Shown piece by piece: positions 17,294-24,627 of a stretch of DNA of 64,000 nt. This DNA comes from CATQHS01 sp963422655 (GTDB lineage Bacteria > Actinomycetota > Acidimicrobiia > Acidimicrobiales > Aldehydirespiratoraceae), in contig OY730440.1 in assembly GCA_963422655.1 (NCBI GenBank), positions 248,001 through 312,000 on the forward strand, read 5' to 3'. The notes below the pieces were generated by a model that was not told the DNA's origin, did no database searches, and worked only from the letters and a program-made list of their open reading frames with translations. Position 1 is the first letter of the stretch, and the number at the start of each line of letters is the position of its first letter. The position numbers and the translations under genes were made by a program.

Positions 17294-18199
17294 ATGGCTG
17301 TCACGGCCTTGGCTCCAGACTGCACCGAAGAAATCGATGACCGATTTCCGGATTCGCCGATTCCTGCTGCGAACGTAGCATCGGTGCCGCAGCGGTCACC
17401 GTTGCGCTATCCCGGCGGCAAGACCTGGCTGATACCGCATCTCCGAGCTTGGATGGAGCCGATGAATCCCAGGCCGGAGCTGCTCGTGGAGCCTTTCTGT
17501 GGTGGGGCAACAGTTTCGCTTACCGCTTTGGATGAGGGACTGGCCCGCCGGTGTCTCATGGCTGAGCTCGATCACGATGTGGCCGCCTTCTGGCACGCCG
17601 CGCTGGGTCACAACGCTGAGCTGTGCAAGATGGTGGCCGACTTCACCCCCACGCCCCTCTCGGTGTGCGAGCTGGCTGATCGCCGGACCCGCAGCCTCCT
17701 CGAACACGGCTTTCTCACGCTCGTGCTCAATCGCACCCGCAGAGGCGGCATCCTGGCGCCAGGCGCATCACTCATCAGAAATGGCGAAAACAACAAGGGA
17801 ATCACCTCTCGGTGGTATCCCAAGACGATCATCTCCAGGCTGCAAGCTATTGCTGCCTGCGCATCGAGTGTCGACTTCCGCGAGACCGACGGAATGACGC
17901 TTCTCGAAGCCATGGTGTCCACACCATCGACCGTCTACTTCATCGATCCCCCCTACACGGCGGGCGGCAAGCGTGCCGGGAGCCGCCTCTACGCCCATCA
18001 CGAGATAAACCACCGGCATCTGTTCGATGTACTGGCCAACAGCGAAGCCGAGTTCTTGATGACCTACGACAAATCCTCCGAGATCATCGAGCTGGTTCAC
18101 GAGCATCACTTCGCCGCGGTCGAGGTGAAGATGAATAATGCGCACCATGATCAGATCCCGGAGTTACTGATCACCCGCTTTCCGGCGTTCGTAACTTGA
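17294..18199 (+). CDS. D12-class (Dam-like) DNA adenine N6-methyltransferase
   Basis: A 301-aa enzyme that would transfer methyl from SAM to adenine N6. It has the D12-family motif order: LRYPGGKTWL (motif X), VEPFCGGATVSL (SAM-binding motif I) and FIDPPYTAGGKR (catalytic DPPY, motif IV). There is no restriction endonuclease or specificity subunit adjacent, so it is solitary, or part of a system whose nuclease is elsewhere. The ribosome site is weak. The surrounding sequence is somewhat less GC-rich than its neighbours, mildly suggesting transfer. Confidence 0.9.
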   Translation: MAVTALAPDCTEEIDDRFPDSPIPAANVASVPQRSPLRYPGGKTWLIPHLRAWMEPMNPRPELLVEPFCGGATVSLTALDEGLARRCLMAELDHDVAAFWHAALGHNAELCKMVADFTPTPLSVCELADRRTRSLLEHGFLTLVLNRTRRGGILAPGASLIRNGENNKGITSRWYPKTIISRLQAIAACASSVDFRETDGMTLLEAMVSTPSTVYFIDPPYTAGGKRAGSRLYAHHEINHRHLFDVLANSEAEFLMTYDKSSEIIELVHEHHFAAVEVKMNNAHHDQIPELLITRFPAFVT

Positions 18200-18286
18200 G
18201 TATCGCGCCGACTACTCCGTCCCAGAGCATCCGGTCGGAATGGCTGAACGGTGCTGACGCCCGGCTTCACTCGTCGCGTCCGACAC

Positions 18287-18469
18287 TCAGTCCGACTCGT
18301 CTTCGTCGTTGAGCACGGCGTCGGCGAACTCCTCGGCCCAGGCCGCGTGCTCGGGTTTCTCGTACTCGTCGTTCTGGGTAAGCTCCTCGATCAACCCATG
18401 CAAGTCGCCCTCGTGCGAGCGCTTGAACTTGCGAGCTTCCTCATACCGTCGGTGTCGCCCTTTCTTCAC
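18287..18469 (-). CDS. DUF3073-like small protein
   Basis: A 60-aa charged protein with a basic N-terminus (KKGRHRRYEEARKFKRS), a middle segment DLHGLIEEL and a very acidic tail (EFADAVLNDEDESD). The order basic, then D-L-x-x-L-x-x-E-L, then acidic tail resembles the actinobacterial DUF3073 family; this assignment is from pattern memory only. GTG start with GGGAG eight bases upstream. Stands alone between the methyltransferase and RNase D genes. Confidence 0.65.
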   Translation of the reverse strand: MKKGRHRRYEEARKFKRSHEGDLHGLIEELTQNDEYEKPEHAAWAEEFADAVLNDEDESD

Positions 18470-18553
18470 GGCTCCAGCTCCCGAGTTCCCGGTCGATCAT
18501 CGCAGAACTGAGATTGTACCGGCACCGATCCATGCGGCCACCCCGACGATAGG

Positions 18554-19723
18554 CTACCGAGGCCCCGGCACGGTGCGGTGGCGGCGCTCCTCCAGCACCA
18601 CCGCGCCTCCTTCGAAGGCCAAAGCCGAATCACCGGTCACCAGTCCCCGGATCGGGGTACCCACCAACTCGGCTCGCCAGCCGTATGAGAGCCGAGCATC
18701 GACGTCGCCTCGCATGAGAGCCTCGATGTCGGATCGAGTGGCCAGCAGAGCCGGATCCATGGTGAGGTCGTGGCTCAACTGCTGCACCCAAGTCGTTACG
18801 AGCCCGACTGCGGGTCTCATATCCCGGCTGAGCTTCTTCGACCGGCTGGAGCGAGGCGGTCGCCAGTCCAGTTCGATCCCCTCGGTCACCGCAGCCAGGA
18901 TCTGGGCCCCCAACTCACCGCGGGCCATCCCGGCGTGGACCCCTCGCAGGTTCCCCAAGTCGGCCCGGGTTGCGGGGGCAGCTTGGGCAATGGCCAATAC
19001 GGCCATGTCGGACATCACGAAGCGCACTGGCTGGTCGATCTCGGACGCTCGCCGCTCCCGCCACGCCGCCAGCGAGCGGGCCACGGACAGGGTACGACCC
19101 CGGAGTTGACGAACCTTCTTGATCCGGTTCCAGGCCTGCTCGGGTTTCACAGGCTCTCGGTTCCGATGCAAGAGCGCCTCGAACTCGTCTTCAGCCCAGG
19201 TCAGCCGACCCCGCTCGCGGAGCCGGGCCTCGAGACGGTCGGCGATCTCCAGCAGGTGGGCCACGTCGGCGGCGGCATAGTCGAGCTGAGCCTGGTGCAG
19301 CGGTCGTTCCAACCAATCGGTGAGCCGGCTCGTCTTCGGAAGATGCGTGCCGAATTCGCGCTCGTACAGCGACGCCAGTGATGGGACGTCCGTACCGAGA
19401 AACCGGGCCGCGATCTGGGTGTCGAAGATGCGGCGCGGGGAAGCCCCTACCGCGCGTTCAAGGATTTCGAGATCTTGGTCGCCGGCGTGGGCCACCATCA
19501 CTGCGGGGCCGGCGACGACCTCGGCCAGCGGACGCACTTCGACGGCGAGGGGATCGACGAGAACGATCTCGTCGGCCCAGGCGATCTGGATCAGGGCTGG
19601 TTTGGGCCAGTAGACCCTTTCACGGTGGAACTCCGTGTCGAGTGCGTAGCGGGGCTGGCCGGAAAGGGCGGCCACAACGTCATCGAGGCCATCGGCCGTG
19701 TCTATGTAGCGGTATCGGGCCAC
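18554..19723 (-). CDS. rnd: Ribonuclease D (3'-5' exonuclease with HRDC domain)
   Basis: Exoribonuclease of the DEDDy superfamily acting in tRNA and structured RNA 3'-end processing. Catalytic motifs are visible: ALDTEFHRERVYWPKPALIQ (Exo I, DxE), MVAHAGDQDLEIL (Exo II) and QLDYAAADVAHLL (Exo III, Y-x3-D). An HRDC domain follows. Start taken at GTG 19723, giving 389 aa; the frame is open to 19873, but the extra residues lack family character and would reach into the rhodanese gene. No strong ribosome site is seen at this start, so the exact N-terminus is uncertain. Confidence 0.92.
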   Translation of the reverse strand: MARYRYIDTADGLDDVVAALSGQPRYALDTEFHRERVYWPKPALIQIAWADEIVLVDPLAVEVRPLAEVVAGPAVMVAHAGDQDLEILERAVGASPRRIFDTQIAARFLGTDVPSLASLYEREFGTHLPKTSRLTDWLERPLHQAQLDYAAADVAHLLEIADRLEARLRERGRLTWAEDEFEALLHRNREPVKPEQAWNRIKKVRQLRGRTLSVARSLAAWRERRASEIDQPVRFVMSDMAVLAIAQAAPATRADLGNLRGVHAGMARGELGAQILAAVTEGIELDWRPPRSSRSKKLSRDMRPAVGLVTTWVQQLSHDLTMDPALLATRSDIEALMRGDVDARLSYGWRAELVGTPIRGLVTGDSALAFEGGAVVLEERRHRTVPGPR

Positions 19724-19813
19724 GGTTACGGGTTCGCAGCCATCGGCATGTTCCCGACGGGACTCGCACCAAGCCCTGCTGCGGTTACGACGTTGCAGCC
19801 ATCGGCTGTTCTC
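19722..19813. repeat. Imperfect 33-bp direct repeat upstream of rnd
   Basis: The segments at 19722-19755 and 19781-19813 share a pattern beginning CGGTTACG and containing GCAGCCATCGGC at matching positions, 59 bases apart. It spans the rnd start and the gap to the rhodanese gene. Probably an old local duplication; it could hold a duplicated regulatory site. Confidence 0.5.
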
Positions 19814-20150
19814 AAAGCGGGCCGGGACCGGTTTCGATCGGTTTGCCGGCCTCGGCCCAAGCCACGGTACCACCGACCACGTTCACAGCGTCGATACCGC
19901 AGGCTCGTAGGTGTTCCACGGCTCGGGCGCTGCGGCCGCCCATAGCACACACCACGTACACCGAGCCGGGGCCGCTAAAACGGTCTCTGCTGGCCGGGAC
20001 GGTAGCCAACGGAACCAGGGTGACTCCGGGGATACGGGCAGCCTCGTACTCGTCGGGCTCGCGAACGTCGAACACAGCCGCTCCCGCCGTAAGGCGACAT
20101 TCCAGTTCGTCGACGTCGATCTCGGGAATATCGGATGTGGTTTCGGTCAC
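19812..20150 (-). CDS. Single-domain rhodanese-like protein
   Basis: A 112-aa sulfurtransferase-type protein. The domain starts IPEIDVDELECRL, includes VFDVREPDEYEAARIPG, and the active loop is CAMGGRSARAV with the catalytic cysteine in place, so it could carry a persulfide. Start chosen at GTG 20150; longer in-frame starts exist but add non-conserved residues. It lies 103 bases downstream of mobA on the same strand, which could hint at a sulfur role near cofactor synthesis, but that is speculative. Confidence 0.88.
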   Translation of the reverse strand: MTETTSDIPEIDVDELECRLTAGAAVFDVREPDEYEAARIPGVTLVPLATVPASRDRFSGPGSVYVVCAMGGRSARAVEHLRACGIDAVNVVGGTVAWAEAGKPIETGPGPL

Positions 20151-20253
20151 TGCCCTCAGATGGTAGCGGTCCACCAGCGTTACTGATGCATCCGCTCGTG
20201 AAGGGCTCGGTCCTTCCAATCCCAGCAGACGGGCCGGTCTCGACGTCGATCCC

Positions 20254-20856
20254 CTACCGGGCCGTCTCGGGTATGTCGTCAGGCCGGTCGGCGTCATCGA
20301 GGGCAGCGCGGAACCAGTTCTCCGCGGGGCCCGTCACGGTCTCGACGTCGAGTTCGAGCGCGACCTGTCTGGGCGCTCGCTTGCCTTCGGCGAAGGCATC
20401 TCGAAGGGCAGGTAGGCAGGCCCGCCGCCAAGCTGCGTGCAGCCACTGGGGCTGGCGGTCCACGAAAGGCACCACCACATCAGCCCCTTCGACGGTGCTG
20501 GCGCGCTCCAGCACCAGTCGGACCGCAGCCGGTGATGGCTCGATCAGGTCACAGCACAGGATCATCACCACGGACGCGTCGAGCTTTTCCAACGCCGTGA
20601 TGATCCCCCCCAACGGACCCTCACCGGGATGGCGGTCGGGTACATGAGTCAGGCGGTAGCGACGCTGGCAAGCCTCATCCCCGCCGATGACAGCTACCGA
20701 TTCGATTCCGGCGCCGGTGAGGGCGGCGACGGCCCGGACCACGAGCGGGACATCGTCGATGGTGACGAAAGCCTTGTCGGTACCCATGCGGCGACTGGCC
20801 CCCCCGGCCAGGACTGCCCCGGCCACCGATTCTCCGACCGGTTCGAAGGCCTTCAC
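20254..20856 (-). CDS. mobA: Molybdenum cofactor guanylyltransferase MobA-like
   Basis: Nucleotidyltransferase that attaches GMP (or CMP in MocA relatives) to molybdopterin. The N-terminal signature GAVLAGGASRRMGTDKAF is diagnostic; GEGPLGGIITALE and CCDLIEPSPAAV follow. GTG 20856 gives 200 aa, the usual length, and starts eight bases after the DUF3151 stop. The molybdenum hydroxylase near 60-63 kb is a possible client; that class usually carries a cytosine dinucleotide cofactor, so MocA activity is possible. Confidence 0.9.
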   Translation of the reverse strand: MKAFEPVGESVAGAVLAGGASRRMGTDKAFVTIDDVPLVVRAVAALTGAGIESVAVIGGDEACQRRYRLTHVPDRHPGEGPLGGIITALEKLDASVVMILCCDLIEPSPAAVRLVLERASTVEGADVVVPFVDRQPQWLHAAWRRACLPALRDAFAEGKRAPRQVALELDVETVTGPAENWFRAALDDADRPDDIPETAR

Positions 20857-20864
20857 CAACCCGA

Positions 20865-21314
20865 TCAGACTCCGTGATCGTCGAGATCGGGAGGGGGCCA
20901 GGCCGGATCGAGCTGACTCAAGAACAGGGCGCAACGCTGGGCTTCGTCTACTTCACCGATGGTGGCCGCCAGTCGTCGCACCCCTTCGAGGGCACGAAGG
21001 AATCCCCGGTTGGACGGGTACCGCCAGCGAACGTAACCGGAGCCTCGCCAGCCCCCGGCCCGGAGCCGATCCAGACCACGGTGGTAGCCGGTACGGAAGG
21101 CAGCGTAAGCCAGAGCCGGTTCGGCTGTGGCCTCACCCAGCCGAGCCCAAGCATCGAGGAACCGGGGCCACCGCTGGCAAACCTGCCCGATGGCAGTCAC
21201 TGGATCACCGGAGGACACAGCCGAAGCCAGCGCTTCGAGAGCTGTGTTCGGCTCAGGTTCCAGAACGGTTTCTGGCGGGCCTGAGGACATGAGCGAGACG
21301 GGTCCGTCAGTCAT
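20865..21314 (-). CDS. DUF3151-family protein
   Basis: A 149-aa cytosolic helical protein matching the actinobacterial DUF3151 pattern: PRFLDAWARLGE, FRTGYHRGLDRLRAGGWRGS, RYPSNRGFLRAL, and a C-terminal LFLSQLDPAWPPPDLDDHG. Function unknown. ATG 21314 is chosen over the longer open frame. It is directly upstream of mobA in an apparent two-gene unit. Confidence 0.82.
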   Translation of the reverse strand: MTDGPVSLMSSGPPETVLEPEPNTALEALASAVSSGDPVTAIGQVCQRWPRFLDAWARLGEATAEPALAYAAFRTGYHRGLDRLRAGGWRGSGYVRWRYPSNRGFLRALEGVRRLAATIGEVDEAQRCALFLSQLDPAWPPPDLDDHGV

Positions 21315-21418
21315 GGCCGCAAGACTACCGGGGTCGGGGGGCTGGGCCGGACCAGCATCCTGGAACACCAAACTCTGGAGACCCCAGCGACTGTGGCCAT
21401 AGCGGTACGGTACGGGCC

Positions 21419-21682
21419 GTGGAATTGGGAGACTGGGTCAACTCCGAGACGTTGAGGTGGCTGATGCTGGTACCGATCGGCTTCTTGGTGGTGGGGCTGT
21501 TGCTGGTCGGGCGCTTCATCCGGAAGGTCGTGCTGAAGGCGGCCCTGGTGGCAGCCCTGATCGGACTGGGCGTGGCGCTGTGGATCCAGCGAGCTGAGCT
21601 GTCCGACTGTGCCGACACCTGCTCATGCACCCTGTTCGGGCGAGAGGTTCGGATTCCCGCCGACAAGCATCCCAACTGTTAG
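21419..21682 (+). CDS. Small membrane protein with a Cys-rich tail
   Basis: An 87-aa protein with two hydrophobic helices (about residues 13-31 and 35-57) separated by GRFIRKVV, and a short tail containing CADTCSC and a final Cys, four cysteines in all. The tail could bind metal or form disulfides. Starts at GTG 21419. No family recognised; expressed away from DUF3151 across a 104-base spacer. Confidence 0.65.
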   Translation: MELGDWVNSETLRWLMLVPIGFLVVGLLLVGRFIRKVVLKAALVAALIGLGVALWIQRAELSDCADTCSCTLFGREVRIPADKHPNC

Positions 21683-21735
21683 CACCCCAACTGTTGAGGC
21701 GCTTCTATGGAGACCGGCGGTTTCAGTTCGCTGGT

Positions 21736-22104
21736 TTATGCTACGCCTACTGACGCGGGGATTCCGATGCGGCCCAGATGTCCGTCTATGCGGGCCACGT
21801 GCACCCTGACATCAACCAGATCGGCAGCGACGGCTTCCACACTGTCTTCGAGGGCGCCTACCCGGGTCTCGAGGGCGCCTAACCGGGATTGAACGACCTC
21901 GAACCGAGCATCCATCCGGGATTGGAGGACCTCGAACCGGGCGTCCATCCGGGATTGGAGGACCTCGAACCGGGCGTCCATCCGGGATTCGGAGGCCTCG
22001 AACCGAGCGTTGGTCATGGAGGTGACGGTGCGGATGATCCACCAAGGCATAGCCAGCACTGCCGCGAGGATCACGAACAGTAGCGAAATCGAAACAAGAT
22101 CCAT
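21736..22104 (-). CDS. Membrane-anchored coiled-coil protein with 11-residue repeats
   Basis: A 122-aa protein with one N-terminal transmembrane helix (about residues 4-24), then a long coiled coil built from repeats of SRMDARFEVLQ, and a second repeat family (GALETRVGALEDSV). The layout resembles small repeat proteins with a membrane anchor such as bacterial Bdr-type proteins, though here the anchor is N-terminal. The DNA repeats are almost exact, so copy number may vary between strains. Function unknown. Confidence 0.7.
   Translation of the reverse strand: MDLVSISLLFVILAAVLAMPWWIIRTVTSMTNARFEASESRMDARFEVLQSRMDARFEVLQSRMDARFEVVQSRLGALETRVGALEDSVEAVAADLVDVRVHVARIDGHLGRIGIPASVGVA
21895..21993. 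repeat. Three tandem 33-bp coding repeats
   Basis: Units at 21895-21927, 21928-21960 and 21961-21993 begin GACCTCGAACCG and end near CCGGGATT. Units two and three are identical over their first 29 bases; unit one differs at two positions; a partial fourth follows. No spacers separate the units, so this is not CRISPR. Confidence 0.92.
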
Positions 22105-22245
22105 TGCTTGCGGAGCCTACTCGGCTGTCGGCCCGGTCCACAGCCCCGGCAAGTATTATTTTTTATTATTTCTGCCCCGAGGTATCATGGCCGGTCTTCC
22201 CACGGTGCAGTAGGCCGCGAGCTGGCCCACTCGACGTGATGCATG

Positions 22246-23679
22246 TCAGGGCACTCGCTCCAAGCGCAAGACGTTGGCACTGCGGGAACGGTTATCGGCG
22301 CCGGCCAGCACCGCCACGAGCTCGCCCGGCCGGACGAATTCACGGTCACGGGCCACCCTTACCGCCTGCTGCACCATCTCGTCGTTGGATCCCTTGTCGT
22401 CGACCAACACTGGCGTGATCCCCCAACTCATCGAGAGTTGCTGAATAGTGCGCGGGTTGTGCGACAACCCTATGATTCGGGCCTTGGGCCGGAATCGGGC
22501 CATCGACCGGACCGTGAAACCCGTGCCGGAGATGGCCAGGATGGTGGAAATCCCCAGCTCGCTCGACGCCCGCCAAGCGGCCATGGTCATAGCGTCGGTG
22601 ACCGAGGCCGCATCCCGGGTCGAGTCGTCGGTCATCCTCAGCTCGGCCAGCCGTTCGGCCCATCGCTCGACATCGAACTCCTCGTCGGCCCGGCGGGCGA
22701 TACGGCACATGGTCCGCACGACCCGAGCCGGATCGACTCCCACGGCGGTCTCTCCGGCCAGCAGCAGCGACGACGACCCGTCGAATATGGCATTGGCCAC
22801 GTCGCTGGCTTCGGCCCGGGTGGGGGCGGGTTGGGTGATCATCGAGTCGAGCATCTGGGTGGCGGTGATCACCGGCAGCCCGCCGGCGATGCACTGCTGG
22901 ATGATGCTCTTTTGAAGATGGGGCAGCTCCTCGATGCCGCATTCGAGGCCCAGATCGCCCCGGGCCACCATGATGGCTCCCGCCACCTCGATAATGCCGG
23001 CCAGGTTCTCCACCGCCGCTCTGGTCTCGATCTTGGCGATCAGCAACGGTCCTCGAGGATGAGGTTCGGTTCCCGCTCGGCGTATATCACTGGCAGAACG
23101 CACGAAAGAGATGGCCGCCATGTCCACGCCCAGCTCGACGAAGGTGTCGAGGGACTCGCGGTCCTGCGGGGTCGGAGTGGACATGCTGAGCCGATCCGAC
23201 GGAATGTGCACACCGGGCCGGCCCGACAGCACCCCCCCGTGAGTGACGGCGCCCAAGAGTCTGTCAGCAGCCCTGTCGGTGACCTCCACCACCACCCGGC
23301 CATCGCCGATGTCGAGGCGGTCGCCCACCTGCACGTCACTGAACAGGGCCTCGTAGTCGACCTCGATGACCGAGCGGTCGGAACGCTCGCAGCCGATGCG
23401 TATCTCCACCCCGGCTCTGGCCTCCAGATCGAGGCCGGAGTCGCCGAAGGGCGCGGTGCGTACTTTCGGACCGGGAAGATCCACGAGAATCCCGACCCCA
23501 CGGTTCTCCTCCGCAGCTATCCGGCGCAGGTTCCGGTAGCGCTCTATGGCTTCGTCGATCGTTCCGTGGGCCAGATTGATGCGGGCCACGTCCATTCCGG
23601 CTCGGATCATCTCTCGCAACGTCGCTTCGTTCTCGCTGGCCGGGCCGATGGTGGCCATCACTTTGGTACGCCGGAGCAT
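22246..23679 (-). CDS. pyk: Pyruvate kinase
   Basis: Final ATP-forming step of glycolysis, phosphoenolpyruvate plus ADP to pyruvate plus ATP. The 477-aa protein has MLRRTKVMATIGPAS at the start, the B-domain, the active-site stretch LLIAKIETRAAVEN and IMVARGDLGLE, and PAPTRAEASDVANAIFDG. The C-terminal regulatory domain is complete. ATG 23679 is clear; the long upstream open frame to 23886 is Arg-rich and overlaps the divergent gene. Promoter presumably in the 113-base spacer shared with the diesterase. Confidence 0.96.
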   Translation of the reverse strand: MLRRTKVMATIGPASENEATLREMIRAGMDVARINLAHGTIDEAIERYRNLRRIAAEENRGVGILVDLPGPKVRTAPFGDSGLDLEARAGVEIRIGCERSDRSVIEVDYEALFSDVQVGDRLDIGDGRVVVEVTDRAADRLLGAVTHGGVLSGRPGVHIPSDRLSMSTPTPQDRESLDTFVELGVDMAAISFVRSASDIRRAGTEPHPRGPLLIAKIETRAAVENLAGIIEVAGAIMVARGDLGLECGIEELPHLQKSIIQQCIAGGLPVITATQMLDSMITQPAPTRAEASDVANAIFDGSSSLLLAGETAVGVDPARVVRTMCRIARRADEEFDVERWAERLAELRMTDDSTRDAASVTDAMTMAAWRASSELGISTILAISGTGFTVRSMARFRPKARIIGLSHNPRTIQQLSMSWGITPVLVDDKGSNDEMVQQAVRVARDREFVRPGELVAVLAGADNRSRSANVLRLERVP

Positions 23680-23792
23680 GCACCCAACGCTACCGGCCCT
23701 TCCTGCGGTGACCCCATGAGTCATGAGCAGCCGCCCGTACCATCGCAGAGGGGAGCGATCCGCGGCCAAGTGATCTCCTCTACGGTGATGCC

Positions 23793-24575
23793 ATGAGCTG
23801 CCATCCCTTTCTCGACGCCGACGGCCCCATCGCCTTCGCTCACCAGGGCGGCGCCGACGCCGCCCCCGAGAACACGATGAAAGCATTCGCTCATGCCGCT
23901 TCGATCGGGTTCACCCACATGGAGACCGACATCCAGGCCACTGCCGACGGCGTTGCTGTCGTCTTCCATGACGACACCCTCGACCGGGCCACCGACAGCA
24001 CCGGCCGGATAAGCGACATGACTTGGAAGGTAGTCCGACGAGCCCGTGTGGCCGGCACCGAAGCGATCCCGCGCCTCGACGAGCTCTTGGAGGAGTTTCC
24101 CGACCTGCTGTTCAACTTGGACCCCAAGATCGACCAAGCCGTCGACCCTCTGGTCGAGGTGATCCGGCGGAGCAGAAGCCTGGACCGGGTATGCGTGTGC
24201 TCGTTCTCGGATCGCCGTACCCATCAGGTCCGCCGACGGCTCGGGGATGGCTTGTGCGTAGGGGCCGGACCTCGGGCCGTGCTGCGCCTCGTTGCCGCCT
24301 CGTGGTCGCTGCCTTGGCCGACCCCGCTGGGTCCGCCCCGCTGCCACGTAGCCCAGGTGCCGATAGCGATACGGGGCGCGCCCATCGTCAGGGCCGGTTT
24401 CGTAACGGCGGCTCATCGCCGCGATGTCGCTGTGCATGTTTGGACGATCGACGACCCCGCCGAGATGCACCGGCTTCTGGACTTGGGCGTCGACGGAATC
24501 ATGACCGATCGACCCGAGGTGCTACGCCAAGTGATGATCGAGCGGGGCCACTGGCCCGACGGGTCTGCCCCTTGA
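23793..24575 (+). CDS. Glycerophosphodiester phosphodiesterase
   Basis: Hydrolyses glycerophosphodiesters to glycerol 3-phosphate and an alcohol. The 260-aa cytosolic protein has the family order: FAHQGGADAAPENTMKAF, METDIQATADGVAVVFHDDT, LLFNLDPK, and C-terminal VHVWTIDDPAEMHRLLDLG. The usual HRG of the first motif reads HQG, so the conserved Arg is Gln; the catalytic histidines and the ETD/HD metal ligands are kept. The weak-signature position could alter phosphate binding. Confidence 0.9.
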   Translation: MSCHPFLDADGPIAFAHQGGADAAPENTMKAFAHAASIGFTHMETDIQATADGVAVVFHDDTLDRATDSTGRISDMTWKVVRRARVAGTEAIPRLDELLEEFPDLLFNLDPKIDQAVDPLVEVIRRSRSLDRVCVCSFSDRRTHQVRRRLGDGLCVGAGPRAVLRLVAASWSLPWPTPLGPPRCHVAQVPIAIRGAPIVRAGFVTAAHRRDVAVHVWTIDDPAEMHRLLDLGVDGIMTDRPEVLRQVMIERGHWPDGSAP

Positions 24576-24627
24576 CCCCGTTCGGGCTGGCGTCGCGCTA
24601 TAACGACGGTGACGAGGCATCCTGGCC

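Noticed and set aside
17294..18469. Restriction-modification or toxin-antitoxin pair formed by the methyltransferase and the 60-aa protein
   Set aside because: The small protein resembles a conserved DUF3073-like family, is on the opposite strand, and has no nuclease or toxin motif.
21895..22020. Possible CRISPR array
   Set aside because: The 33-bp units are contiguous without spacers, in frame with a coiled-coil gene, and no cas gene is present.
22243..23796. Plus-strand open frame of about 517 codons opposite pyruvate kinase
   Set aside because: The minus strand carries full pyruvate kinase motifs; the plus frame is a high-GC antisense shadow rich in His, Arg and Gly with no motif.
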